DNA of 64,000 nt, taken from assembly GCA_028554755.1 (NCBI GenBank), contig JAPTOF010000005.1, positions 7,387,501 through 7,451,500 on the forward strand, written 5' to 3'. The stretch is from Cordia subcordata (lineage: Eukaryota; Streptophyta; Magnoliopsida; Boraginales; Cordiaceae). Under the pieces are notes generated by a model. It was not told the DNA's origin, ran no database searches, and saw nothing but the letters and a program-made list of their open reading frames with translations. This document shows positions 23,401 through 34,989 of this stretch, in pieces. The position numbers and the translations under genes were made by a program. How positions within the stretch are numbered: position 1 is the stretch's first letter; each line of letters starts with the position of its first letter.

Positions 23401-25479
23401 ATATATTTTTACACTAGACCTATTTAGTGTATATGCATTGTACTTTTATTAGAGTTAAAATTAATTCATTTAATGCTTTATTTTTAATAGCGCATGTAAA
23501 GCAAAAGAAGCGTTAATTTCGAAGCTAAATTGGTGAATTAAGGACCGAAAGAAGATTCCACCAACTTTTAGTATTTTTAGTGTAGCTTCTTGCTTAGATG
23601 TCAGAATTAAGTTGCTAAAAAATCTGCAAAACCCTCACTTGATGATGAATAAGTTCATATCTAACAAGGAAGACTCAATTTTGAGTGTTTCAAGGTAAAA
23701 AATGAGTTACAAAGTTGACAAAAGTTCAAAAAAAAGAGTATTAGATAGTAGTCCATGAAAGAAGCTATAGCTTGAGCTGTAGAGCTTGACTTGAGGCAAT
23801 TCAAGTGTCCATAGAAATCTAGACACTAGAGTTGCAACTTTTGTGTTAGAAAGTTTTAGCTAATTCACGTTTGGTTGGTGGAAAATGCACTTGAATTTTT
23901 TGTTTGAAATTGGCTGAAAACTTGAAAGCAATGAGGCCAACAAGCATTAATTGGGTGTCAGCAATGGCAATTCAAAAACAAAAAGAATAAGAATATGCTT
24001 GGCAAGTGGGCCCACACCTTCAATGCAAAACCAACTCCTTGGCCAAGTCTGAGAAGATTTTGAAGACTATTTATATACACAACAAATGCACAAATAGACG
24101 GGAGAGTTGTGCCCAGAGAATTAATTGAGACTACAAAGGCATATAATATCTTAGTAGCATAACCTTTTTTAATAATGAATAAATTAATTAATTCTAGACG
24201 TGTTAATTAATCTATATTGTACCTACAAGAATCCACAAGATTCCTACATGGTAAAAGGTGTAATTTTTTTATTAGCGAAAACTAGTTACAACTGTATTAA
24301 TGATTAATCAAGAAAACAATATACCATAAACCACAAATATGAATATGTTGAATAAATTCCAAAGAATCTGAAATATGAGCAAAATAATTCTCTAGAATCT
24401 GAAATATGAACAAAATAATTCTTTTTCACTCCAAATCATGTAAATTTAAGTTCATAATATTCATAATCAAATTCAAAGCAAACACTAGAGAAGAATTAGT
24501 AAAAAAGAAACTCATCGATTATTCTTAGATAGATAATCCTTTGAAGCTTTTTGCCCAGAATTCTCTCAAAAGATGTTGCAAAAATTTCTCTATGTTTGAA
24601 TCTTTGCAATTGTGTTGTAATTCTTTGTATCAAAGTAATAGGAGAAAAAGGCATTATCTAGAAAGAATTCTCGAGTGAAATGCTTAAGAGCAGCATTTGT
24701 TTGTGCATTTGTTGTGTACATAGATAATCTTCAAAACCTTCACAGACTTGGCCAAGGTGTTGGTTTCACATTAAAAGAGTATGCCCCAACTTTTCATACT
24801 TTGTGCTTGACTTTTCTTATTCTTTTTTTTTTTTTTGAAAATTAACTTTTCTTCTTCTTTTTGTATTTGACCAAACATTGCCAAAAACGCTACACATTTC
24901 CAATTCAACTGCAACCCAATTAATGCATGTGGGTCCCATTGCTTTTCTTTTTCTTACTTTTTGTCCAATTTTCATGCAGGATTTTGAGATGTATTTTTCA
25001 CCAATTAAATGTCATAGTTAACTAAAACTTTTAATGCAAAAGTTGTAGCTCTCATTTCTAGCGTTTTATGGACACTTGAATCACCTTAATCGGAGCTCTG
25101 TAACTCAAGTTATAGTCATTTCCATAGACTGTTGTCTAGTACTTGCATTTTTAAATTTGGCGTCAACTTTGCTGCTCATTTTCCCCTTGAAACACTCAGA
25201 ATTGTGTCTTTCTTGCTAAACATGAATTTGTCCATCTTCAGGTGAGTGTTCTGTAGATTTTAATACCATTCATTCCAACATCCGTGTGAGAAGATACATT
25301 GAAAATACTAAATGCTTATCAAAGGTTCACCGACCCTTAATTCGTCAATTTTACTTCAAAATTCACGGTTCCTTTGCTCCACGTGCGTTATTACAAATAA
25401 AGCATTAAATGAATCAATTGAAACCTAATAATAGTATAGTGCATATAAATTAAACAGGTTTAGTGTTAAAAATATAGGA
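23401..25479. mobile_element. Large inverted repeat (arms of about 700-780 bp, spacer about 600 bp)
   Basis: The arm 23401-24096 matches 24695-25479 in reverse complement with many substitutions. Shared landmarks are TTCATTTAATGCTTTATTT, ACTTGGCCAAGG, TACACAACAAATGCACAAA and the segment with GACACTTGAATC. The spacer holds a 24-bp unit repeated twice (TCTGAAATATGANCAAAATA) near 24368-24420. It could be a foldback element or two opposed LTR-like copies. It sits inside the old copia between RT and integrase. Confidence 0.6.
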
Positions 25480-25489
25480 ATACATCAAA

Positions 25490-25584
25490 GAATAATCTGG
25501 TTGAGTGCCATATAACAATTGATAAGGAGATTGATTCCACAATTGCTTTGAAGGAAGACAACTAATAATATACACTACTGTAGA
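25490..25584 (-). pseudogene. copia integrase C-terminal fragment, downstream of the TRIM insertion
   Basis: The minus strand reads VVYIISCLPSKQLWNQSPYQ, the INRLPS...SPY-LLYG motif of copia integrase. It is cut from its upstream half (26234-26480) by the TRIM at 25585-26233, whose target duplication is GTAGA/GTAAA. Confidence 0.75.
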
Positions 25585-26233
25585 TGTTAAGAATCTTGAG
25601 GTTCCATTATAAAAACCAATTGGTCAATATGAGAAGTGGCTCAGGACCTTATATAGTGATTCTGAATCTTAGGATTTTCTGATGTGGGAAGTCTTTAATA
25701 TCGTAACACCCCTCTCATGTACAACCCAGTATGATGCCTGCACCATTTTAATGATTGGATCTGGATGGCCGACGACCTAGACTGTAGGGATGGGCTGCCA
25801 CGTGACTGGATTTTGATGACTGGATTCAGATGACCAACGACATGGACTACAGGAATGGGCCACCACGTAACTAGATGTAAATAATGCCTGTACCACTTTG
25901 ATGATTAGATCCGGATGGCCGATGACCTGGCCTGCAGGAATGGGCCACCACATGACTGGATTTTGATGACTGGATTCAGATGGCCGACGACCTAGATTGT
26001 AGAGATGGGCCACTACATGACTGGATGTGCAATATAAACGAACTTGATTGGTCACACGTGGACATGAGCGCAGCGCAAGAACTAGACCAAAAGCTTAGAT
26101 CTGATACCATGTTAAAAATCTTGATGATCCATCATAAAAACTAATTGGTCAATATGAGAAGTGGCCCAGGATCTTATATGGTGATTTTGAATCTTGAGAT
26201 TTTCTGATGTAGGAAGTCTTTAATGTTGCAACA
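25585..26233 (-). mobile_element. TRIM (terminal-repeat retrotransposon in miniature), 649 bp
   Basis: Two direct repeats of exactly 124 bp, 25585-25708 and 26110-26233, start TGTTAA and end AACA. They differ at about 15 sites. On the minus strand the right repeat is followed by TGGTATCAGATCTAAGC, a Met-tRNA primer site, and the left repeat is preceded by GAGAGGGG, a polypurine tract. The flanks GTAGA (25580-25584) and GTAAA (26234-26238) are a 5-bp target duplication with one change. There is no coding capacity; the interior is a tandem array. It lies inside the integrase of the older copia. Confidence 0.85.
25745..26035. repeat. Tandem array inside the TRIM
   Basis: Four related units of about 65-75 bp alternate in a higher-order unit of about 135 bp. 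Each contains GATGGCCGACGACCTAG or a variant, then ATGGGCC-CCACGTGACTGGAT. The array makes up nearly all of the TRIM interior. Confidence 0.8.
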
Positions 26234-27690
26234 GTAAAGAAGATGAAGTTGCAAAATTCTTTAGGCAAATTAGTTTGAGCCAACATAATTAATCCCATTT
26301 CAACTGTATGCCGATGTTTGCATTCATTAGCACCATTTTGTTGTGGTATTCTAGGACAAAGGAGCTAATGGACCATTCCTTTTTGTTGAAAGAGATCTTG
26401 AACAATATGGGAAGGAAATTCTCCACTTGGATCTCTTTGCGTAAATTTACCAGTATCATCACAAAGATTTTCAACTATTAATAAAAAAAAATAGGAATTG
26501 TTACACCAACATGTGATTTTCGTTTCAAAGGATAATACCAAGCGAATCTAGTGCAATTATGAATGAGTATAAAACAATACCAAAAACCATCTAGCAAGAT
26601 CCCAAACATTACAATGAATGATTTACAAAGTCTTTAGGGGTTTGGATATCATGAGTAAGCAGTGACTCTTGCCTTGTTGACAACTTGAACATGGTACTAA
26701 AGATTCCAGTGAAAATTTTATTCCAAAGAATTTAAGAGAACCACTCCAATGTATGCATAGAAGAATGCCTTTAACAAGCATGCCATACTTCTGAAGGAAC
26801 TTTATTTGTCAATAAAGAAAGATATATTGACGGGCATGCCATACCTCTAAGGGCATTTTATTTGTCACTAAAGAAAAATACATTGATAGGGATAATGTGT
26901 AGAGTCCATTATGAAGCTTTCTCTGATGTAGCACTTGCCCTGTCTTCAGTTCCTGAATAACTACTAAGGGTGAATAGAAAATAACAATGGTGATCCTTTA
27001 TGAATTGAGCAATACACAAAAGATGCCTTGAGAAAGAAGCAACATGTAACATATTGCAATTTATTCATTAACCTGATGACTATCAATAGATGTATGTCCA
27101 GTATGAGCAACATTTAAACCTTCACCATTACCGATCATAACAGAATCATGGCCAGAATATTTTTTGCTTACTAGAAAAAGCCGCTACATCTAGAGTCATG
27201 TGATGCAAAACCTAGTATCAGTATACCAGTTTGGATATGAGGGATCTGCAACCTGCATCTTTGAAAAAGCTTGTGTTTGCTTCAATAATGTCATCTGGTG
27301 CCAACATTTGTTAGCATTATGGATAAGGATGACCGTATCGACATCACACCACATAAGAAGAACCATTAGAATTTGATGAAGATGACGCTCTGCCCTTACG
27401 ATTTTTCCCAATGCGTCCACAATGAGATTGGCCTGAATTAGATCTGCCATAGGAAGTAGTAGTGTGATCATCCAAGATACTCAGGTCGTCGTCAAGGCAT
27501 TGGAGAAGGTTGTGAAGACAGCAACAACTAAGATTGGTTTTGAGTTTGACTTGTCATGGGGTTCTGATAGGCTTAACAATGGACACTTTCTACTCCTTAG
27601 ATATGCTCTTAACATTATGACCTTATGAGATTGTCTCTTAGGTATATAAGATGTTACCATACCCTGATGGGTTGAAAAATTGCACATGAG
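26234..27690 (-). pseudogene. copia gag-protease-integrase remnant
   Basis: Pieces in copia order on the minus strand are a gag/nucleocapsid region (about 27690-27300), a protease segment reading VADPSYPNWYTDT (near 27240), a pre-integrase CQQGKSHC-like motif (near 26680) and integrase residues near 26240-26480 ending in a PKEFCNF-type motif. Stops and frameshifts occur throughout. It is the 5' half of the element whose RT lies at 21850-22590. Confidence 0.75.
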
Positions 27691-28861
27691 ATATTTTTAT
27701 TTATTGTTGATAGTCTTCTTCTTTTTTGTATAAGAAAGTTTGAATTGATTGAAATTTAAACTTGATATACAACTAGAATGGGTGACTTCTCATTTTAGTC
27801 TTATTCTCGTATAAACTTCTTTTTCTTTTTACCATTCCATCATTACTGGTACAACAGACTTCAAAAAGTTTGTTAAGTCTTTCATTGGATCTGCACACGG
27901 TGGAAGCCCCATGTCTTTTTTCTTTTTCCCGTTGATACTACTTTTGTAATTTAGTTTGTTGGACTTGTAAGAGTTAGCACTAATTCTATCCTTCTAGTAT
28001 ATCCTTGTGAATTGTTCTATGTTTCCGTATTTTCTCTTTCCCCACATCTCTCTAGAGTCTAGACCTATAAAACTTTCACCATATTTCAGCTTTATGAAGT
28101 GTTGCTAAATGCTGCACTTATGTTTGGTGGTTTCTTAGACCTACTTCAAGGATTGGTGAAAGATACTTATTAATAAAGGCCAAGGGTCTCATTGCGCATG
28201 TGCAGTAAGAAGCATTGATTTTGAATGTCAGTTAGGTGTAATACTAGTTGCGCTGTATATTATGTGAGGTGCTATTATGAGTGAGTTGTGCAAGTATGAC
28301 TGTTCTGAGTGTGTTGTACTATACATGAGCTCTTAGAGTTAGCTAGCGTAGGTAGCATATGCTAAGAAGGTGTAATAGAGTAAGAAGTGTCCTAAATTTT
28401 GAGCATTTTAGTTCTCTTCTATTAATATATTTTTACTTTTGTCTTTGTTTTCTCATCTGATATTTATCAGAACTTCATCACCTTCTGCAATAAGATATTT
28501 CATATTTCATGGTCGTTAATTTGTTAAAAGTATCATAACTTGAGGGTATTTCTTCTAAGTGCGAGTTTGCATCTCATTGCTCAAGTTAAATTTGTTTGAT
28601 CTATTGGTAACTCAATTGTTTAAATTTGTTTGATGTATTGGTTGGTAACCCAATTGTTGCTAAGATTTATATACCTTGCTCTTCTCGTATATCCATTTTT
28701 AAGTAGCGCTCCAACACATTTCAAAAGTCAATTTGTGCCTGTTTGCTGCAGTTTCTGTTTTGTTCTTTGTAGATATGGCTTAAAACAGTAAGTTGGCTGT
28801 TTGCTGCAACTTGTAAAGCTGGTGATAGCGCAATCCCAAGTTATCTATACATTCTCGTATG

Positions 28862-29560
28862 CTATCTACATAAACTATAGAACAATTGATTTTTCAAAAA
28901 GAGGATGAAACACTCCTCGCCTTCAAGAGCTCTGCAATTTCTTTTTCCAAATAATTGCAAGGAGAATTGAAACAACCCATTGGATCCAAGAAGATTATCT
29001 GCCAACTCGCAAAGTCTTCTTGCCCACACATATCCAAGAAAAAAATGTTCCACCAACTCCAAATTATCTTTACAAAGAAAACATCTATTGACAACAAATT
29101 TTCCTCCCTTTCGCAAATTGTCCAATGTTAAAATTCTCCCCCATGTTGCTTCCCAAGCCAAAAATGAGACTCTCTTAGGGGCACTCCTCTTCCAAAGTTC
29201 CTTCCGTGGAAAGTCAATCCAACTATTAGTTTCTACCTCATCAACAAGAGCACTACAGTAGGATTTCACCATGAAGGTCCCACTTTTATCCAAATTCCAA
29301 ACAACTTTGTCCTCTTTCTCTTGAACTAGTTCACATTTGTTAACACTAAAAAAAATTGGTAAACTCCACTTCCCAATTATTAGCCTATCTAATAAAGGCC
29401 ACATCCCGACCAAAATTCCTATCCTCCCATTGCCCGCCATAGCCAATAGTGGCATCTTTGACCCTTGCCAAATGAAAGATGTTAGAGAAAAGATCCTTAA
29501 GAGTTGAAGTAGGGTGTACCACCTACCAAACCATAAAAAGATGTTTAGTGTCATACACTA
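28862..29560 (-). pseudogene. LINE-type retrotransposon fragment with zf-RVT domain
   Basis: The 230-codon minus-strand ORF includes WNLDKSGTFMVKSYCSAL and ELWKRSAPKRVSFLAWEA, then LTLDNLRKGGKFVVNRCFLC with a CX2C and H pattern. This is the reverse-transcriptase zinc-binding region found near the C-terminus of plant LINE ORF2. The upstream RT is absent, so this is a truncated copy. The frame is open for 693 bp, which suggests moderate age. Confidence 0.8.
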
Positions 29561-29821
29561 ATATTGGACATGTATTGCAAAGTTTTTCCAAATTTTTATT
29601 TATTTATTTTTTGAGCTAGCATCTGGTTTCCATTCTTATGCTTCAAAAAGGGTCTAGTTAGCAATATAATTCCAGATTCATATCATTTCTTGTTTATGGT
29701 GGTTTACTATTTCAAGAAAACTATTGGATATTGAATCTATTTCTGCTTTCACATGTAGTTCATTGAATGGATCTGCTGATTAGTTAATTCAATTGCACTA
29801 AGATAATGAAGGAAAATATAC

Positions 29822-30945
29822 CTATGAAGCACGGACACCTCTAGAAGCAAGCGTAACGTGTGTCGGACACCGACACGCCTCCAACATGCTCGGACACGTG
29901 TCCGTGAATTTTATTTTATTTTTCAATTTTCCAACACGCTGCGACGCATCCCGGACACGCGAAATGGACGCACAAGGGGTATTATTTATAAATTTTAAAA
30001 TTTTTTGGGCATTAATGCAAATATGAATATAACTTAAAAAAAAAAAAGGAAAATCAACGTAAGATTAACATAGCCCTAGATCTACCACGTAGTTCTCACC
30101 TCTCTCGATATCTCTAAAAAATCTCAACTCTCAATAAAATAAAATAAAATGAAAAACTCACCTTCTCCAGTGCTTGGCAGAGGCGTAGAGCAGTCCGACC
30201 ACGTCCTCGTCTCCTCAAGGTAAGCCTATCGTATTCACTGGTTTCTTTTTTTTTGCTCATCAAATTTATCATTTAAAATTGATAAATGATGGTGGTGGTT
30301 TGCAACTGTGATAGTGGTTTGTGTGGTCTAATGGTGTCGTGTGGTGGTGTCTGATTTGTGTGGTTTGATAGTGTCATTTGGTTCTTGGTAGCTACATGCA
30401 TTTTGATAAGCTTTATTATATATTATTTTTTAATGGTTAGCTAAGTGTGGTGATGGTTAATTATATACAGTTTGTTGAATTTTTTAATTATATATTGTTT
30501 GTTGAGTAATTGAGTTTTTTTAATAAGCTTTATCCATTATAAATAAGTTTTCTAACAATTATTAATTAAATATATTCATTGCGAGTTGCCAGTATGCTAT
30601 ATGTTTGTCTTTTTTAAGAATATTTGATGTGTTGAATTGGTTTGTACTTTATGAACATGTTACTTCATGGCGGTTAGTTTTTCATGATTAATTATATGCT
30701 AAATATTATGTTATTTAATCTCGTTTATTTTTTTATTGTAATAAAGATGATATTAATGCAATATATATATATATATGTATATATGTATATATATATATGT
30801 ATATATATATATACATATATATATAAATATTTCTTATATTTAGCGTATCCCAAGAGTGTCGTATCCTAGTTTTTTGAAAAAAGGCGTATCGACGTGTCAC
30901 ATCGTGTTGCGTATCGTGTCGGCGTATCGTGTCCGTGCTTCTTAG
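29822..30945. mobile_element. Non-autonomous TIR element, about 1.1 kb
   Basis: GAAGCACGGACAC at 29826-29838 recurs as a perfect inverted copy at 30929-30941, and with mismatches the inverted repeats extend a few bases outward (CTA-GAAG). GTCGGACACG-like and GTATCGTGTCGGCG-like subterminal motifs lie next to both ends. The interior is AT-rich and has no transposase. A TA/GTATA microsatellite occupies 30760-30828. No clear target duplication was found. Confidence 0.6.
30760..30828. repeat. TA-rich microsatellite
   Basis: About 70 bp of TA repeats with scattered TG and CA changes. Confidence 0.9.
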
Positions 30946-31726
30946 ATAACAGGAGATACTAATATCCTTGTGAGGAATGAGATTTCAGATATAAATACAT
31001 CAGAAAAAATCTCTTAAAGATTCCTTTTCTCAAGTCTTCTTAGTTCTTATTGACAAAGTTTTGGTTCAGTTTGTCCAAAATAAGAGTGAACCGAACTCTT
31101 CTTTCCTGCTCCTATCAGTTATTGGAGGAAAAAAATGGTTATGCATTAGTTTATTAGACGTGATGGAACTTTTTCAAAAGTTGAAGGATATCTTAGTCTT
31201 CTTCTAGAGTTTGTTATCTTAAATAATGAATCACATTTTATTTCACATTTGACATCTCCTTTTCCATGACCCTGTACCGGTGAGCTTGGTCAGGTTTTTT
31301 GTGAAAAGTGCGGGACTGATTGCCTAGTGATGTATCTAGGGTTAGGATCACCCAGAGACTTTTATTTGAATCTAATGATCAAGTTTCGTATACCGTTTAC
31401 ATGAGGTTTTTCAATTACTAATTCATCTTTCCAATGGGACTCATATAATTTACTTAAAACAGTTTTTTAGATTTTCAATAGCAACAGTACTTTGGAAATT
31501 TGCTCATGTATTACGTCTTCGAAAAATTCTTTATTTGCGTCTGAAAGACGTATTTGTGTGAAAAATATTGAGGCGTTTCTTCTAGGCTGTCCTGGACTTT
31601 TTGTGTTTTCCTACTTGATAGGAGGTGATATTTTCTTGTTTGATATGCAACTATTAGAATTGTAATTGATGTTTTATATAGTTGATTTTGCCTTCTAAGC
31701 TTTGTAGTTTTGGTCATTCTTTTCAG

Positions 31727-32348
31727 ATTACTTGGAAAAGTTGCATTAGTCACTGGAGGAGCTTCTGGTATTGGAGAGAGCACTGTGCGTCTATTTCATA
31801 AACATGGCGCAAAGGCCTGTATTGTTGACATTGAAGATGATCTTGGTCAACATCTCTGTGAAACCCTTGGTGTTGGCAATACTGTGTGTTATCTCCATTG
31901 TGATGTAACACAAGAAGATGATGTTAGCCATGCAGTGGATTTTACAGTTGAAAAGTTTGGTACACTTGATATAATGGTCAACAATGCAGGGTTGTCAGGC
32001 CCGACTTGTTCAGATATTCGCGAAGTGGAGATGTCAGTTTTTGAGAAGGTGTTTGATGTCAATGTGAAAGGTGTTTTTCTAGGAATGAAGCATGCAGCTC
32101 GTATAATGATCCCCCCGAAGAAGGGCTCCATAGTTTCAATCTGCAGCGTTACAAGTGTTGATGGTGGCATGGGGCCACATGCATATGCAGGTTCAAAGTT
32201 TCTCCATAGTTTCGAACTGACGGTGGATGATGTTGCTAATGCTGTGCTTTTCTTATCCAGTGATGACGCAAGGTACGTGAGTGGTGCCAATCTGATGGTT
32301 GACGGGGGTGTCACATGTGTGAATCACTCCCCTGGTGTCTTTAGATAA
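31727..32348 (+). CDS. Exon 2 of an ABA2-like short-chain dehydrogenase, internally deleted
   Basis: With exon 1 (20456-20499) this gives 221 aa of a classical NAD(H) short-chain dehydrogenase. The glycine motif TGGASGIG spans residues 24-31 and an acidic residue follows beta-2 (D49, NAD preference). NNAG is at 100-103, the catalytic Ser near 155 and YAGSK at 168-172. The C-terminus LTVDDVANAVLFL ... GVFR is like ABA2, which oxidises xanthoxin to abscisic aldehyde in the cytosol. Family members are about 270-285 aa. Here roughly 60 residues are missing between K172 and E178, removing the alpha-F to alpha-G region that shapes the substrate pocket. The frame is kept across the gap. The product is probably inactive, or the gene is a pseudogene. 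It could also be a tropinone-reductase-like or secoisolariciresinol-dehydrogenase-like paralogue. Confidence 0.8.
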
Positions 32349-33030
32349 TGATATTAAGATCTTATCTCTTTAGTCCAGGGAATTGGTCGACAGTTTGTGA
32401 CATTTGTAGTCCATTCAATATTATAATTGTGAGTATGGGCGTGAAATTTTCTACATGCTTGTAATTGTACGTTTATACACACGTAAATGACTGCTCACAG
32501 GTCTCTGATCAGCAGTTGGGATTTTATAACAGAGCAGTGCCCAAAAACCAACAGATGAGACTGTAGCTTGCCCCATTGTTGGATGTCTATCCCCCAGGTG
32601 AAGGTCATACCACCTTTGTGGCTTGCCAAAATAAATGATCGACCGAGGTTACTTTTGGAAAGAAGTGTCCAGAAGGTTATTTGTTAAGTAAGCAAGTGAT
32701 TCATTGATGCATGAATATCCGAAGTGTCCGGAAGGCTGTTCGCTAAGTCAGCAAGTGCAGGATTCATTGATGCACGACCATCTCACTTGCGCGCAAACCG
32801 TTTACCAAGTAATAACTGAATGCGCCGAGGAAATGGAGAGTTGCAAGAGTGCTTGTAGAACTAATGGAATGTAGCATCTTCTGCTGACTCTCAGTTGATC
32901 TCAGCTGAACTCAAAAGGATCTCATTCACCTGCACAACATGTTTCCTTTTTGGTAGTGGATGCAGTTTGTTTCCAAGGTCCTAACTGATTGAGAAATCTT
33001 TCTGATCCAGAAATTCCTTATGTGGAGCTT
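32349..33030 (+). other. 3' flank of the SDR gene
   Basis: No coding sequence. Two imperfect copies of a GAAGTGTCC-GAAGG-T...GATTCATTGATGCA segment lie at about 32660-32715 and 32715-32770, a small tandem repeat. Confidence 0.5.
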
Positions 33031-33034
33031 GGCT

Positions 33035-33325
33035 TAAGACTTATTTGGATTGTTTCTTTTCAAAAATGTTTTCTTTTTTTCTTTTTTAAAAAAGATATCC
33101 TATGAAAAAGTACTTTTTTTTGAAGAAATTGAAAATTTTAACTTCTAAAAAAAAGTTAAATAGAGCTTTTCTCAAAATTTTTTTTTTTTTTTTTGAAATC
33201 AAGTCAAATACTTGATACAAAAAGAATGATTTTTTTTTTTTTGGGCTGGGCAAAAAGAATGTGTTTTTTTCAGGAAGAAAAAGTGATTTTTTTATGGGGA
33301 AAAAACCAATTCAAATGAATCCTTA
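33035..33325. mobile_element. MITE with TTTGGATTG-type terminal inverted repeats (copy 2)
   Basis: The left end AAGACTTATTTGGATTGTTTC pairs with the right end, which reads AAGGATTCATTTGAATTGGT when reverse-complemented. The interior is A- and T-rich, about 290 bp. It belongs to the same family as 16556-16768 by end sequence. Confidence 0.55.
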
Positions 33326-34572
33326 CTCTACTGAAGATTTGCATTTTCACCTTAAAAAGGTCCAGGAAAAATCTCAGTGTTATTATTCTTGCAACCTTCC
33401 ATTTCGAAAAACTACACGTTTTGAAACTTAGGACTCTGGGTGGCATTGTCAAAAATTTTATAACCAAAGCAAGAATCATAAACAAAAAATTGTCAACAAC
33501 AATTGAAAATAGAAATCATAAACTTGTTTGGTTAAATTGCAAAATCATAAACAAAAACTAAAAAATTGTTTGGTTGCTCATAGTTTACAAACTATTTTTG
33601 TCTCTTATTTTTCTTTTTATTATTTTACATTAAATATAGCACATTAGAATATTTAGGAATATTTTGTAAAAGAAAAATGAGAATAGACAAATTTGCTTAT
33701 ATCATAAAATTTATTAGAATTAGTTTTTGAAAATTTCTTTTTAAAACTAATTTATTTTTTAAGATTATATTTTCAAAAAAAAATTTTAATTATTTTAAAA
33801 TTTTATTCTTATTTATTTTTTTTAAATTATTTTTATTTTAATTTATTAAATTTATTGTTTAAAAATAATGTTATTTTCTAGAAATTAGTTTTTGTTAGCT
33901 AAATTTATCTTTTTAAAGTTACATTATAAAAATAATTTTAATTTGTTGAAAAATTATATCTTAAGAATGGTGCTAATTTTTTGGAAATTATATTTTTAAA
34001 AATAAATTTTAAATTTTAAAATTACTTTTTATTAATTATTTTAATTTTTTGAAAATTTTTTAAAGTAAATTTATTTTTTTAAAAATATTTTCTTAAAATA
34101 TTTTTAGTTTTAATAATTTACTTTCAAAAAGATGTAGTGAGTTCATATTAACTTTTTTTTTAATTCTAATAAGTGTTTTTACCAATTTGTAAATAAAAGT
34201 TCTAGGAACATTTTGCTACAATATGGGAAAACTACTTTTTCTTATTTACTAAAATAGCAAAAATGGGTTACTAGTTTTTTAAACAGAAACAAACGAACTA
34301 ATTTTTGAATTTTAATCAATAAAAACAAAAAATAAAAAACAACAATAATACCAAACAAATCATCTCTCTACCGTTACTATTTCCTTTTCATATTCTCACA
34401 CATAAGCGTAAGGCCTAGCTTATAAATAACCAAGAAAATTTAACTCACAAATACAATTTGAAGTCAAAATATTTAATAGGTAATAAGAGAAAATGATAGA
34501 TTTAGGGTTTGTACTTTGTAAAATATTGAATTAAATGTCTGAATTTTAAAAGCTTTAATAAAAAGGCTTAAC

Positions 34573-34575
<3 letters not shown>
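33326..34575. other. Very AT-rich block, possible MITE
   Basis: No gene. From about 33520 (TTGTTTGGTTAAATTGC) to about 34365 (AATACCAAACAAATC) the sequence is dominated by A and T, with ATTGTTTGGT-like ends in inverted orientation. It could be a non-autonomous element, but the interior is too simple to be sure. Confidence 0.35.

Positions 34576-34576
<1 letters not shown>

Positions 34577-34617
<41 letters not shown>
34577..34617. repeat. TA dinucleotide microsatellite
   Basis: About 40 bp of uninterrupted TA. Confidence 0.95.
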
Positions 34618-34620
<3 letters not shown>

Positions 34621-34989
34621 TATTATGTAATAATAACTTTTGGATTTCACTTGGACGATGGGCCTCCTCCCCAATGCTTCTGGATCTCAAAGTCTCTTTA
34701 TTCACGTGCCTTCTAGGGATGTTTTTCCAGCTTGATGAAGCTATTTGCAGCTTGCTCTCAGCCCTCTTAGTGCAAAGAGGCCTTATATTGTGCACCTGTG
34801 GGTTGGGTATTTCACGCGCTGTATAAGCGCTTCATCTTTTTTTTTCCCGTAATTCTCTCTTCTCTTTTTTCTATCGTAACACCTCCAATTCAAATCCAAA
34901 TTTCACAAACCCGAACTATACTTGTTCAATTCAATTTTTTCAATTACTAAACAAATATTATAAATCAAAATCGCATATTGAATCTGATA

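Larger units (their letters stand above)
20500..31726 (+). other. Proposed 11.2-kb intron of the SDR gene, filled with transposable elements
   Basis: The donor is GTAATC at 20500 and the acceptor TTTTCAG ending at 31726. Between them lie a GGTTTGGT-rich repeat, a broken copia on the minus strand, a 2.1-kb inverted repeat, a TRIM, a LINE 3' end and a TIR element. The unassigned stretches 20500-21240, 22590-23400, 27690-28860 and 30946-31726 show no gene; 22590-23400 is probably decayed copia linker. Confidence 0.6.

Noticed and set aside
31889..32314. 141-codon antisense frame opposite the SDR exon
   Set aside because: The sense strand has complete SDR motifs; the antisense frame has none.
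34568..34795. 75-codon minus-strand frame ending in an Ile/Tyr run
   Set aside because: The C-terminus is the TA microsatellite and the rest shows no motif.
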